NCBI RefSeq assembly: GCF_000017405.1
Contig: NC_009667.1
Location: forward strand, 1,281,001-1,345,000
DNA: 64,000 bases
Direction: 5' to 3'
Origin: Brucella anthropi ATCC 49188
GTDB taxonomy: Bacteria > Pseudomonadota > Alphaproteobacteria > Rhizobiales > Rhizobiaceae
Shown here: positions 43,691 to 52,845 of the stretch, piece after piece
Layout of the letters: each line of letters opens with the position of its first letter
Numbering within the stretch: position 1 is the first letter of the stretch
Notes under the pieces: generated by a model
The model's database searches: none
What the model was told of the DNA's origin: nothing
What the model saw: only the letters and a program-made list of their open reading frames with translations
Program-made: the position numbers and the translations under genes

Positions 43691-44467
43691 TTACTCCACA
43701 AACCCGAAGATCGGGCCGTAACCGCCGTGCCACGAGACATCATTCCGTCCCAGCGCTGGAACGTAAATGCCAGCGCCGCCACCGCCATCCAGAAACAGGG
43801 CGTTGGGGCATTGGAGATGGTCTCGAAACAATTTTGCGAAATCGTGGAAATTGACCGCGTCTTCGCTGACTGCGAATCGGATCGCGCCGCCACTGCAAAT
43901 GCCGACACCGCTGCGCCGGGTCTTGTCGGTTGAGCCGACGATGAAAATCGGATTGATCCGGTTGCGGATAACCAGCATCGGCCCGGACTGGGTGGCCAGT
44001 TGCGGCTTGATCTTTTGTTTCAGAAAACGGCCTGTCGGCAGGATTTCGGCACCCTTGTCGCCGAGGTAGAAGATGCCGTTCGGCTTCTTGTAAAAGTTCG
44101 GTACGGGCCCGGACCCACGAACAGGTGTCGTCTTGCTTGCCGGGCGAAGCTCACGGCCATTTTCGACGTAGAGACCCATCGGCGAAAAATCAGGCTGATA
44201 CATTCCGGCATTGAGCGCGAAAACGAGTGTCTCACCGCGGCTTGCGGCAGCGTCGGCTATTTTCGAAAAATTGCGATAGGGCTCGTCGTCGCCATTTTTC
44301 CAGAACAGATGCAAGCTTGTGCCGTCCGCCTTTGCATCGCAGATGATGTAGTTTGTACTTTCAAAGGTTTGGCGGTTGCAGGTCTCCGTGCGGCCGGGCT
44401 GCGTCAGCGCAGCTATAGCAGCGAGCGCTATGGCTGCGACGGAGAGGCCTCGCTTCAGGAGAATCAT
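43691..44467 (-). CDS. Exported phosphodiester-glycosidase-like protein (NAGPA domain)
   Basis: A 258-residue secreted protein. It has a signal peptide (LLKRGLSVAAIALAAIAALTQ). The body matches the NAGPA/phosphodiester glycosidase fold: VFALNAGMYQPDFSPMGLYVENGRE, FYLGDKGAEI and NALFLDGGGGAGIYVP near the end. The human member removes GlcNAc from a phosphodiester; bacterial members act on surface or wall glycans, mostly untested. It starts about 30 bases after macB, probably in the same transcript. Confidence 0.8.
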   Translation of the reverse strand: MILLKRGLSVAAIALAAIAALTQPGRTETCNRQTFESTNYIICDAKADGTSLHLFWKNGDDEPYRNFSKIADAAASRGETLVFALNAGMYQPDFSPMGLYVENGRELRPASKTTPVRGSGPVPNFYKKPNGIFYLGDKGAEILPTGRFLKQKIKPQLATQSGPMLVIRNRINPIFIVGSTDKTRRSGVGICSGGAIRFAVSEDAVNFHDFAKLFRDHLQCPNALFLDGGGGAGIYVPALGRNDVSWHGGYGPIFGFVE

Positions 44468-44496
44468 CGCTGCACTGCCTTCCAATCAGTGTTTTT

Positions 44497-46467
44497 CTAT
44501 TCAGAAGACAGTGCCACAGCCGGGAGCAGGCGAGAAGCCTTGCGCGCAGGCAGGAAACCGAAGATCAGGCCAGTGGCGAAAGCACAGGCGAAGGCCAGCA
44601 GGACGGGTCCCAAGCTGTAGCCGACTGAAAGCCCGGCCCAGCCTGCGACGGCAGCAGCGCCCAGTCCGATCACGACGCCGAACGCCCCGCCAATGGCCGA
44701 TACGGTCAATGCCTCGGTGATGAATTGCAGCAGAATATCGCGCCGCCTTGCGCCGGTTGCCATCCGCACGCCGATTTCGCGGGTGCGCTCCGTCACGCTC
44801 ACCAGCATGATGTTCATGACCCCGATGCCGCCGACCAGAAGCGAGATTGCAGCGACGGAACCCAGAAACAACGTCATCGTATTGCCCATCGCCGTCGCAT
44901 CCTCGCGGATGGAGGACATGTTGGTTATCATCGTGTCCTGCTTCTTGTGGCGCTGGTCGAGCAGGTCCTGAATCTGTTCCTGCGTCGTGTTGATGAGGTC
45001 GGAATCCTTCACCTGCACCGTGATGGTGCGCACGTATTTCTGGCCGAACAGCCGCAGATTGCCGGTGGAGAGCGGTACGATCACCACGTCGTCCTGATCC
45101 GAGCCGCCAAAGCCTGCGCCCTTCGGTTCCAATGTTCCGATGACCTGAAACGGAATCTTCTGGATCAGGATATACTGCCCGATAGGATTGCTGCCATCGG
45201 GGAACAGCGTGTTGACGACCGTTTTGCCCAGAACTGCGACCGGCGCATAGTTGTCCAGATCGCTCTGGCTGATGAAGTCGCCGGTGGCAACCTTCCACGA
45301 TTTGGCTTCGGAAAAGGCAGGGACAGTCCCGTTTGCCTGCGACTGGTAATCGACATTGCCACGCCGCAGCGTCACGGTGCCGGTGACTTCGGGGACGGCG
45401 GTTTTGATGTTCGGCAGTTCCAGAATGGCAGTGGCATCTTCGGGGACCAGTGTCGCTATCGAGCCTGTTCCCCGGAAGCCCGCCATGGACGGACGTACCA
45501 GAATGAGATCGGTGCCCATCGCATTGATGCGGTCGAGAATCGAGTTCTGCGCACCGGTGCCGATGGCGAGCATCGTCACAACGGAACTGACGCCGATGAT
45601 GATGCCGAGGAGAGTAAGGATCGTTCGGAAGATGTTGGCCCGCAAGGCGCGCATCGCCATCTTCACCGCTTCCGAAATATCGGCGATGCGGGCGGAACTG
45701 CCTTCAAGGCTCTCCCGCAACCGGAACGGCGCCTGCGTATCGGGAATAGCTCGTTTTACCGTATCCGAAAGGATCTGGCCGTCGCGGATTTCGATCAGCC
45801 GGTCGGCGCGTTCGGCCACTTCGCGGGCATGTGTGATGACGATGACGGTATGACCCTGCGCGTGCATGGAGCGCAGCAGTTCCATCACATCTTCGCCGCT
45901 CTGGCTGTCGAGTGCGCCTGTCGGCTCGTCGGCAAGAATGATGCGCCCGCCATTCATGAGTGCACGGGCGATGGAAACGCGCTGCTGCTGGCCGCCTGAA
46001 AGCTGGTTCGGGCGATGATCGAGGCGGTCACCGAGTTTCAGCGAGTTGAGCAATTCGGCGGCACGCGCATGGCGCTCCGATGCGGGCAGGCCTGCATAGA
46101 TCGCGGGCACTTCGACGTTTTCCTGCGCGGTCGAGGTCGAGATGAGGTTGTAGCTCTGGAAGACGAAGCCAAAGGTTCGGCGACGCAATGCTGCCAGCGC
46201 ATCGGCATCCAGTGTCGAGACGTCCTCGCCGTCGAGCAGATATTGTCCGCCGCTCGGGCTGTCGAGACAGCCCAGAATGTTCATCAGCGTCGATTTGCCG
46301 GAGCCCGACGCGCCCATGATCGCGACGAACTCTCCAGCCTGAATATCGAGCGTGATGCCGTGCAACACCTCAACAGCAAGGTCGCCATTGTGATAGGTCT
46401 TGCGGATATCATCCAGTCTGATGAGGGGCGTGTCAGTTACGGGATTTTCGGTCATGAGACGGCTCAT
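44497..46467 (-). CDS. macB: MacB-type ABC transporter (ATPase-permease fusion)
   Basis: A 656-residue exporter of the MacB type. The N-terminal ATPase has Walker [10 protein letters not shown] at 52-60, signature LSGGQQQR and Walker [13 protein letters not shown] permease follows, with one helix near 280-305, a large periplasmic domain, and three C-terminal helices around the [21 protein letters not shown] coupling motif. It acts with MacA and an outer-membrane channel to export peptides, lipids or macrolides. No TolC gene is adjacent. The start overlaps the macA stop (TGATG); an ATG four codons later is possible. Confidence 0.93.
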   Translation of the reverse strand: MSRLMTENPVTDTPLIRLDDIRKTYHNGDLAVEVLHGITLDIQAGEFVAIMGASGSGKSTLMNILGCLDSPSGGQYLLDGEDVSTLDADALAALRRRTFGFVFQSYNLISTSTAQENVEVPAIYAGLPASERHARAAELLNSLKLGDRLDHRPNQLSGGQQQRVSIARALMNGGRIILADEPTGALDSQSGEDVMELLRSMHAQGHTVIVITHAREVAERADRLIEIRDGQILSDTVKRAIPDTQAPFRLRESLEGSSARIADISEAVKMAMRALRANIFRTILTLLGIIIGVSSVVTMLAIGTGAQNSILDRINAMGTDLILVRPSMAGFRGTGSIATLVPEDATAILELPNIKTAVPEVTGTVTLRRGNVDYQSQANGTVPAFSEAKSWKVATGDFISQSDLDNYAPVAVLGKTVVNTLFPDGSNPIGQYILIQKIPFQVIGTLEPKGAGFGGSDQDDVVIVPLSTGNLRLFGQKYVRTITVQVKDSDLINTTQEQIQDLLDQRHKKQDTMITNMSSIREDATAMGNTMTLFLGSVAAISLLVGGIGVMNIMLVSVTERTREIGVRMATGARRRDILLQFITEALTVSAIGGAFGVVIGLGAAAVAGWAGLSVGYSLGPVLLAFACAFATGLIFGFLPARKASRLLPAVALSSE

Positions 46468-47720
46468 CAGAACAGGCGCATGCCGGGCCTGCGGCCACGC
46501 TGTCCTGCGGCGGCTTCAGCTCCGCTGGACGCGCTGGTGACGACGACCTTGTCGCCTTCCTCAAGGCCGCTCTTGATCTCTGTCTGCACGCGATTGCGCA
46601 CGCCGATCTGAACCTGACGTTCGGTGATCGAGCCGTTGTCGCTCACGACCTTGACCGAAATCTGCGGCTTGCCTCTCTGGTTCTGGGGGCCTTCGCGCTT
46701 GTAGTTCAGCGCGGAGGAGGGGACGATCAACACGTCCTTCGCCTCATCGAGAATGAAATAGACCTGTGTGCTCATGTTGATCATCAGCTCGCCGGTCGGG
46801 TTCGGGACGTCGAACAGTGCATAATAGAGCACGACATTGTTCTCGGTCGCAGGCGTCGGCTTGATCTGGCGCAGCGTGCCGGTAAAACGCTTCTCCGGCT
46901 GGCCAAGCAGGGTGAAATAGACCGGCATTCCGGGCTTCAGCCTGCCGATATCGGCTTCCGAAACCTGCGCTTCCACCGTCATGACCTTAAGATCGGCCAC
47001 GGTAACAATGGTCGGCGCGCTTTGCACGGCATTCAGCGTTTCGCCTTCCTTGGCGGCCTGATCGACGACTGTGCCTTCCATGGGGCTGTAAATCTTGGTG
47101 TAGCCGAGATCGACCTTGTCGCTGGCAAGCTGGGCTTCCTGCTGGCGGATTTGCGCGCCGAGCGCCTTCACATCCGCATCGGCCATGGCGAGATCGGCAT
47201 CGGCCTGATCAACGGTGGATTGCGATACGCCGCGTGTGGCCAGAAGCGAGCGTTGGCGTGCCGCATTGGCCTTTTTCAGGGTAAGCTGAGCTTGCTTGCT
47301 GAGAAGCTGTGCCTTGAGATTGTCGAGTTGAGCGCTTGATATTTCCACCTTCTTCTCAAAGGGCGATGGATCGATTTCGGCGATAAGCTCGCCCTGCTTG
47401 ACCTGATCACCCACTTCGACTTTCACGCTTTTAAGCTGGCCCGAGACCTGCGCGCCGACATTGATGCTGCGCAGCGCGCTGAGTGTGCCGACGGCGGTAA
47501 TCGCGTTTTCGATATCGCCGCGCGTGACCGTTTCGGCGAGATAGCTGGTCTTCTGGCCCCCAGCTTCACCGGAGCCGTAAAAATACCAGCCCGCGCTGGC
47601 CACGATTGCCGCGATGGGAAGCCAGAGCCACCAGCGGCGCGCTTTGCTGCGCGCGCGCTTCTGCGAAGGTGCTGTTCGCTGCCCGGTTTTGGAAGAATCG
47701 GAAGATGTAAGCACCGTCAA
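46467..47720 (-). CDS. macA: MacA-type periplasmic adaptor
   Basis: A 417-residue membrane fusion protein: a basic cytoplasmic tail, one helix (about 30-49, [20 protein letters not shown]) and the lipoyl domain halves ([40 protein letters not shown]). An alpha-hairpin of about 70 residues rich in Gln and Ala lies between them, followed by the beta-barrel domain. It pairs with MacB, whose gene overlaps by three bases. A Gly/Arg-rich C-terminus ([12 protein letters not shown]) completes it. Confidence 0.93.
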   Translation of the reverse strand: MTVLTSSDSSKTGQRTAPSQKRARSKARRWWLWLPIAAIVASAGWYFYGSGEAGGQKTSYLAETVTRGDIENAITAVGTLSALRSINVGAQVSGQLKSVKVEVGDQVKQGELIAEIDPSPFEKKVEISSAQLDNLKAQLLSKQAQLTLKKANAARQRSLLATRGVSQSTVDQADADLAMADADVKALGAQIRQQEAQLASDKVDLGYTKIYSPMEGTVVDQAAKEGETLNAVQSAPTIVTVADLKVMTVEAQVSEADIGRLKPGMPVYFTLLGQPEKRFTGTLRQIKPTPATENNVVLYYALFDVPNPTGELMINMSTQVYFILDEAKDVLIVPSSALNYKREGPQNQRGKPQISVKVVSDNGSITERQVQIGVRNRVQTEIKSGLEEGDKVVVTSASSGAEAAAGQRGRRPGMRLF

Positions 47721-48212
47721 ACCCTCTAACTTTCAGAACCTCCGATCTCCGGAGATTTATCAATATGTCCCGCCAATTCTCTGTCGCATACAACCAAAGC
47801 GAGACAATACTTGCCCACTATGGATTGCTAACGGGATATCTATGCTTCTCCGCTCAGGATTTCATCTTAATTATTTGTCATGCAATAATTGTCGGTGACA
47901 CAAAGGGATGGATGCTTCTGGTTCCTTCCGGTCATGGTGCGAAAGCAAGCGATGAAGAGAACCAAGTTGGCACCAATATACAACTTGCAGTTATTCTTTT
48001 GGAAGTCGCAAAATAAAACAGGATTCTTAAAGTAATTAAGTGTTCTTAAATTATCTCCTGATTAAATAAGATCGGGAAATCACATCTGAAAGTAGATGGA
48101 AGAATTTAGAACGTGACCTGTCCGCAAAGGCGGATGGTCGGCGCATGCATGATGCATGTTGCTTCGAATTGACGTGGGAATAAGGTTTCAATGCTCTTTG
48201 ACGGGAGGGCAA
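47721..48212. other. AT-rich intergenic region between macA and the Tad-like genes
   Basis: A 492-bp divergent region, clearly more AT-rich than its surroundings at about 47990-48110. It should hold promoters for macAB (minus) and the TadE/TadG pair (plus). A plus-strand frame of 83 codons (47765-48016) is open but has no ribosome site or family resemblance, so I do not call it. Confidence 0.4.
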
Positions 48213-48710
48213 ATGGCTTACCTTATTATGGGGCGAAAAAGGTTTTCATTCATATCGGACAGGTTTTCAAACCTGCATCGAAGAATACCTTCATTGTTAT
48301 TTTTCAAGCGAAATAAAAGCGGCACGGCAGCAGTCGAATTTGCAATATTGGCGCCGGTTTTTCTTCTGATCCTGATGGGTATGATCGCCTTCGGTCTTTA
48401 TCTGGGCGTGGCGAATGCCGTCCAGCAGCTTGCGGCAGATGCCACGCGGACGGCGCTGGCGGGTATCGATCCCCCAGAGCGGTTGACGCTGGCGACAACC
48501 TACATCCAGAAAAACGCGGCAAAATATTCACTGATCGATCCAGCCAAGATGCAGGTGAGTGTCGACAATGCCCAGTCCGATCCGAACCAGTTCACGGTAA
48601 CGATCCGCTACAATGCGCAAAACCTGCCGATCTGGAACCTGATGACGGGGCTGCCGCTTCCAGACACGACCATTACAAGGGCATCGACGATAAGGCTTGG
48701 CGGAATCTGA
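48213..48710 (+). CDS. TadE-like pseudopilin family protein
   Basis: A 165-residue protein with a TadE-type N-terminal helix: NKSGTAAVEFAILAPVFLLILMGM, where the glycine before TAAVEF is the typical processing site. The remainder is a small periplasmic domain. A GGGAGG ribosome site sets the start. It precedes a TadG-like gene by six bases. No tad secretion ATPase or platform gene is in the window. Confidence 0.85.
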   Translation: MAYLIMGRKRFSFISDRFSNLHRRIPSLLFFKRNKSGTAAVEFAILAPVFLLILMGMIAFGLYLGVANAVQQLAADATRTALAGIDPPERLTLATTYIQKNAAKYSLIDPAKMQVSVDNAQSDPNQFTVTIRYNAQNLPIWNLMTGLPLPDTTITRASTIRLGGI

Positions 48711-48716
48711 CACAGG

Positions 48717-50462
48717 ATGGGGGTATTCGATATGCGGGGTCTGGTATCGCGTTTCCTGCGTGCGCGGGGCGGCAATCTGGCGACAATGGCGGCGCTGGTA
48801 TCCCCCATATTTCTGGCGGTGGCGGCTTTCAGCGTGGACACAAGTTCGCTGTTTCTGGAGCGGCGCCAGCTGCAGAGCATGGCGGATTTTGCCGCCGTTG
48901 CCGGTGCGGCTTCCCTTTCGCAGGCCAATGATGCGGTACTGCGGCAATTACGGGCGAACGGTCTTGATCCGGTGCTGATGACCGGCGCTTACGATCCGTC
49001 CGTCGTCAACGGAAAGACCGACAACAAGACGCGTGTCTGGGTGGAGAAGGGCAATTATTTCCCCGATAAAAGTCGTGCGGTTGAGAAGCGTTTTGTCGCC
49101 GGTGGTACCAGTCCCGATGCGGTTCGCGTCCGGCTGGCACGTCCGGGCAATCTCTATTTTGGTCAGGCATTCATCAATCGCCCCGCGCTCGGCGCTACCG
49201 GCATGGCGGCCACGAAGGCGGAAGCCGCGTTTTGGATCGGTTCGCGATTATTGAGCCTGAATACCGATCAGAGTGTGTTGAACGGACTTCTCGGTGGCTT
49301 GTTGGGGACCACCCTCAATCTGAAGCTTGTTGATTACAATGCACTCGCGGCAACCGATATCAATCTGCTCGGCTTTCTGGACAAGCTGGCTCCAAAGGTG
49401 GGATTGACGGCCGGGACCTATAACCAGCTGCTAAACACGGATGTTTCAGTCGGGATGCTGGCAAGCGTTATGGCGGAGGTCACAACGAGTAATCCAGCAG
49501 CAAAGGCTGCTCTGACCCTTCTCGGGAAGAACGCCGGTGCGCTTAACACGAAGCTACCGGTTGGAAAATTGCTAGGCCTTGGATCAATAGCCGACGCATC
49601 GCTCGGATCATCTAATAACTACAATATCACCGCTAACGTGCTGCAGATGATAACCGCAGCGGCAATGTTGGGGGGAAACAATCAAATCAAGCTTGGTCCT
49701 GGGCTAAGCTTGCCTGGTGTACTTACGCTTAAACTGGACATTGCCGTTGGAGAGCCAGCACAAAAGACCCCGTTCTTCACTGTTGGAGGGGTAGGTGCTT
49801 TGGTCCGCACTGCACAGATACGCCTGCTTCTGGAACTTGAGGTCGGCAATAACGGTATTGTTTCCTATCTGGCCAATGTTCACGTGCCGATCTTTATTGA
49901 CGTGGCGAGCGGTGAAGCCGAACTCAAAAGTATAAGCTGCCCGCAGGGACCCGGAAGTGCCACGGTAAAACTTGGTGTTAAACCGGGCGTGGCCGGTGTC
50001 TATCTTGGCGATACCGATATCGATTTGATGAAGAATTTCAGCAAAACGCCGACCGTCAAGAAGACGGCGATCGCCGTAGTGAAATTGGGACCTCTGGACA
50101 TAGCCGAGCTTCGCGGACGTGTTGAATTGCCGCTTGGCAATCCTAAGCAGGAAATTGTGACCTTTACTCCTGCCGATATTGCCGCCAAACGGATCAAAAC
50201 CGTGGGGACCAACCAGCTCGTGGGGTCGCTTTTTGTCGGGCTGGTAAAGGGGCTTGATCTCGAGGTCGTTTTGATAGGATTGCTGCCTTTGCCTCTGCCC
50301 TTGAGTGGGCTTACCCAGCTCCTAGGCACCTTGCTAACGCCTTTGGGCCCGGTGGTGGATGGCCTGCTTTTCGGGGTGCTGGATATGCTCGGGGTCAAGA
50401 TTGGACAAGCCGACGTTCAGGTCACTGGCGTACTTTGCCAGCGCGCGGCTCTGACGCAATAA
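48717..50462 (+). CDS. TadG-like pilus assembly family protein
   Basis: A 581-residue protein with the TadG N-terminus: RARGGNLATMAALVSPIFLAV and VDTSSLFLERRQLQSMADFAAVAGA, a membrane-anchoring helix followed by the conserved TadG_N helix. The rest is a large Gly/Leu/Thr-rich extracytoplasmic region with repeated LGxL stretches (for example LLGGLLGTTLNL and LTQLLGTLLTPLGP) and a cysteine pair. An ATG five codons later may be the real start. Partner of the TadE-like gene. Confidence 0.82.
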   Translation: MGVFDMRGLVSRFLRARGGNLATMAALVSPIFLAVAAFSVDTSSLFLERRQLQSMADFAAVAGAASLSQANDAVLRQLRANGLDPVLMTGAYDPSVVNGKTDNKTRVWVEKGNYFPDKSRAVEKRFVAGGTSPDAVRVRLARPGNLYFGQAFINRPALGATGMAATKAEAAFWIGSRLLSLNTDQSVLNGLLGGLLGTTLNLKLVDYNALAATDINLLGFLDKLAPKVGLTAGTYNQLLNTDVSVGMLASVMAEVTTSNPAAKAALTLLGKNAGALNTKLPVGKLLGLGSIADASLGSSNNYNITANVLQMITAAAMLGGNNQIKLGPGLSLPGVLTLKLDIAVGEPAQKTPFFTVGGVGALVRTAQIRLLLELEVGNNGIVSYLANVHVPIFIDVASGEAELKSISCPQGPGSATVKLGVKPGVAGVYLGDTDIDLMKNFSKTPTVKKTAIAVVKLGPLDIAELRGRVELPLGNPKQEIVTFTPADIAAKRIKTVGTNQLVGSLFVGLVKGLDLEVVLIGLLPLPLPLSGLTQLLGTLLTPLGPVVDGLLFGVLDMLGVKIGQADVQVTGVLCQRAALTQ

Positions 50463-50474
50463 GAAATCGGCAAT

Positions 50475-50503
50475 AAAAAAGCCCGGCTGAGCCGGGCTTT
50501 TTC
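50475..50503. terminator. Bidirectional terminator after the TadG-like gene
   Basis: The hairpin AAAAAAGCCCGGCTGAGCCGGGCTTTTT lies between the convergent tadG-like and dut genes. Confidence 0.85.
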
Positions 50504-50518
50504 GTGCGATTTGTTCGC

Positions 50519-50992
50519 TTATGCCGTGCCGGTCGAACCGAAGCCGCCAGCGCCGCGCGCCGTCTCGGTTACTTGGGCGCGCTCTTCAATCTTCGGCTGG
50601 ACGACTGGTGCGAAAACAGCCTGTGCAATACGCATACCGCGTTCGATGCGGAAATCGTCATCGCCCAGATTGATGAGAAGAACCTTCACCTCGCCACGAT
50701 AATCGGAATCGATGGTGCCGGGCGTATTGAGGCAGGTGATGCCGTTCTTGAAGGCAAGGCCCGAGCGCGGACGAATCTGCACTTCAAAACCTTCGGGAAT
50801 TTCGAAGATCAGCCCTGTCGGCACCAGCGTGCGACGTCCCGGCAGGAGAACGATCTGGCGATCTTCGGCAACGGCTGCCCGCAGGTCCATGCCAGCCGAA
50901 CCCGTTGTCTCATAGGCCGGGAGTTCGAGGCCTTTCGCATGTTCGAGGCGGATGATGCCGAGCGTTGGCGCTTGTGCGGATGCTACGGTCAT
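50519..50992 (-). CDS. dut: dUTP diphosphatase Dut
   Basis: Dut hydrolyses dUTP to dUMP, keeping uracil out of DNA. It is a 157-residue trimeric-type dUTPase with all five motifs visible: [36 protein letters not shown] and the C-terminal [10 protein letters not shown]. The ATG giving MTVASAQAP fits the family length; an in-frame ATG eight codons earlier is less likely. Confidence 0.96.
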   Translation of the reverse strand: MTVASAQAPTLGIIRLEHAKGLELPAYETTGSAGMDLRAAVAEDRQIVLLPGRRTLVPTGLIFEIPEGFEVQIRPRSGLAFKNGITCLNTPGTIDSDYRGEVKVLLINLGDDDFRIERGMRIAQAVFAPVVQPKIEERAQVTETARGAGGFGSTGTA

Positions 50993-51023
50993 GAGGGGGC
51001 CTTTCTTGCGGAACATTGTTTCA

Positions 51024-51071
51024 TCGCGCATCTTGTCTGAAACCGTTTCTCACTTTTCAGGATGCGCTCTA
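51024..51071. repeat. Intergenic palindromic repeat, family B
   Basis: It reads CGCATCTTGTCTGAAACCGTTTCTCACTTTTCAGGATGCG, flanked by GCGCTCTAA. It lies upstream of dut. The rest of the gap to 51189 holds no supported gene. Confidence 0.7.
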
Positions 51072-51189
51072 AATTGGCGACGCTCATACGTGAAAACCAA
51101 TGAAAGGTGTACCGTCTATTTGCTGTTTTGCAATGATAGTGCGGCACAGGATCATGCTTTTACACGATGAGTTGCCCTCCGCGAGGGAT

Positions 51190-51660
51190 TTAATCCCGCT
51201 CCAACGGCACGGCGGTCGTTTCCTTGATCTCTTCCATGACGAATGAAGCCGAAACATCTGACAGGGGAACGCTGGCAATCAGTCGCTGATAAAGCCGGTC
51301 ATAGGCTTTGACGTCGGAAACACGCGCCTTCAGCACGTAGTCCAGATCGCCGGTCATGCGATAAACTCCGACGATCTCCGGAAAGCGCCCCATGGCACCG
51401 CGAAATTTCGTCAGCCAGTCGGGATCGTGGCTCGACGTGCGTACGAGAATGAAGACGGACAGGCCGCAACCGGCCATCTCGGCATCGACCAAAGCGACGC
51501 GCGCCTTGATGATCCCCTCATCCTCCATGCGCTTGACCCGGCGCCAGCAGGCATTGCGCGATAAGTGCACCCGCTCAGAGAGAGAATCAACGGACAGGGT
51601 CCCATCGATTTGCAGCTGATCCAGGATTTTTCGATCAATTTCGTCGAGAACTGGTTTCAT
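51190..51660 (-). CDS. Lrp/AsnC family transcriptional regulator
   Basis: A 156-residue feast/famine regulator. The N-terminal winged helix includes LDEIDRKILDQLQIDGTLSVDSLSERVHLSRNACWRRVKRM. The C-terminal RAM ligand-binding domain contains VGVYRMTGDLDYVLKARVSD. The ATG giving MKPVLDEID is the family start; upstream in-frame codons are not. The controlled amino-acid pathway cannot be read from the sequence. The next gene is divergent with a gap of about 145 bp. Confidence 0.92.
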   Translation of the reverse strand: MKPVLDEIDRKILDQLQIDGTLSVDSLSERVHLSRNACWRRVKRMEDEGIIKARVALVDAEMAGCGLSVFILVRTSSHDPDWLTKFRGAMGRFPEIVGVYRMTGDLDYVLKARVSDVKAYDRLYQRLIASVPLSDVSASFVMEEIKETTAVPLERD

Positions 51661-51805
51661 AGTGGGATAATTGTCCCAATAAATAGTAATTATCAAGGAT
51701 ATTTTGAGATTTCATCTCAGATGCATTTGCTAGAATGATTTTCCAGAAAGGCGCGATATGCGCCGTATAACGGGAACAACTTACTCATTGACGGGAGTAT
51801 TTCCA

Positions 51806-52021
51806 ATGACCACTCGCATCACGCGCCTCTTCACCGAACACCCTCAGTCGGTTGACGAGACCTATTTCGAACATATGGCCTTTGCCGGACGTTTTTCGTT
51901 CAAGCTTTTTTGTGCGGCCTTTGCGGCACTGATCCATGCAATTTTGCCATTTTTGTTCGAGAAGACGGCGAGCACAATCGTTCGCCAGCTTTATGAGCGG
52001 ACGCATAACCGGGGCCGGTAA
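51806..52021 (+). CDS. Small membrane-associated protein (DUF6356-like)
   Basis: A 71-residue protein starting TTRITRLFTEHPQSVDETYFEHMAFA and containing one hydrophobic segment (LFCAAFAALIHAILPFLF). It resembles a family of short alphaproteobacterial proteins often annotated DUF6356; this naming is from memory. A GGGAG ribosome site supports the start. It precedes the amidotransferase gene by 14 bases. Confidence 0.7.
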   Translation: MTTRITRLFTEHPQSVDETYFEHMAFAGRFSFKLFCAAFAALIHAILPFLFEKTASTIVRQLYERTHNRGR

Positions 52022-52035
52022 ACACCGGATCGCAA

Positions 52036-52845
52036 ATGTGTCGTTGGGCCGCCTATCTCGGACCTGAAACCTATCTGGAAGACATCATATCGTCTCCCTG
52101 CCATTCGCTCGTGGCGCAAAGCCACGATGCGCATGAAGCCAAAACACGTACCAATGGCGACGGCTTCGGCGTTGCCTGGTATGGCAATCGCGATGAACCG
52201 GGCCTTTATCGGGATATTCTGCCCGCATGGTCCGACCAGAATCTTCGCAGCCTTGCGCGGCAAATTCAGTCGCGCCTTTTCCTTGCGCATGTGCGGGCCT
52301 CGACCGGCGGGCTGACCAGCCGTTCCAACTGCCATCCCTTCGTTTCCGGACGCTGGAGCTTCATGCATAACGGCCAGATCGGTCATTTCGACCGGCTGCG
52401 TCGCAGGCTGGAAAGCCATTTGAGCGACGACGTCTATGGCCAGAAGCATGGCGCAACCGATTCGGAACTGATCTTCCTGCTGATGCTGGAATTCGGCCTC
52501 GACACTGATCCAGTGCTGGCCATGAAGCGCATGGTGGCAACGGTTGTCGAGGAAGCAGTTCGCGGCGGTGTGCCGCCATTTCTGCGGCTGACCGCGGCGT
52601 TTTCCGACGGGAATCAGCTTTACGCGATCCGCTATGCCACCGATGCTTTCGCGCCGACGCTTTATACCGCGACACTTGGTGGATCGTCCGGCATATGCGT
52701 GGTGTCAGAGCCACTGGACGGTGAAGCCGCCAACTGGATGGCGGTGCCGGCAAACAGTTTTGTCACCGTTTCCCGGCAAGGCCGCATTGCGATCGAGACT
52801 TTCGAAGAACCGATTTCCCGACCGCAGGATGCTGTGACGGTTTAG
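52036..52845 (+). CDS. Class II glutamine amidotransferase (YafJ-like)
   Basis: A 269-residue protein that begins MCRWAAYLG, so the N-terminal nucleophile Cys2 of Ntn hydrolases is exposed after Met removal. Typical glutaminase loops follow: RTNGDGFGVAWYG, AHVRASTGGLTSRSNCHPF and FMHNGQIGHFDRLRR. YafJ/EgtC-like members release ammonia or hydrolyse gamma-glutamyl groups; there is no ergothioneine gene nearby, so the acceptor is unknown. It ends four bases inside the convergent mbfA gene. Confidence 0.88.
   Translation: MCRWAAYLGPETYLEDIISSPCHSLVAQSHDAHEAKTRTNGDGFGVAWYGNRDEPGLYRDILPAWSDQNLRSLARQIQSRLFLAHVRASTGGLTSRSNCHPFVSGRWSFMHNGQIGHFDRLRRRLESHLSDDVYGQKHGATDSELIFLLMLEFGLDTDPVLAMKRMVATVVEEAVRGGVPPFLRLTAAFSDGNQLYAIRYATDAFAPTLYTATLGGSSGICVVSEPLDGEAANWMAVPANSFVTVSRQGRIAIETFEEPISRPQDAVTV

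Noticed and set aside
47765..48016. 83-codon plus-strand frame in the macA-tadE gap
   Set aside because: No ribosome site, no family, AT-rich non-coding-like DNA, and overlaps the likely macAB promoter.
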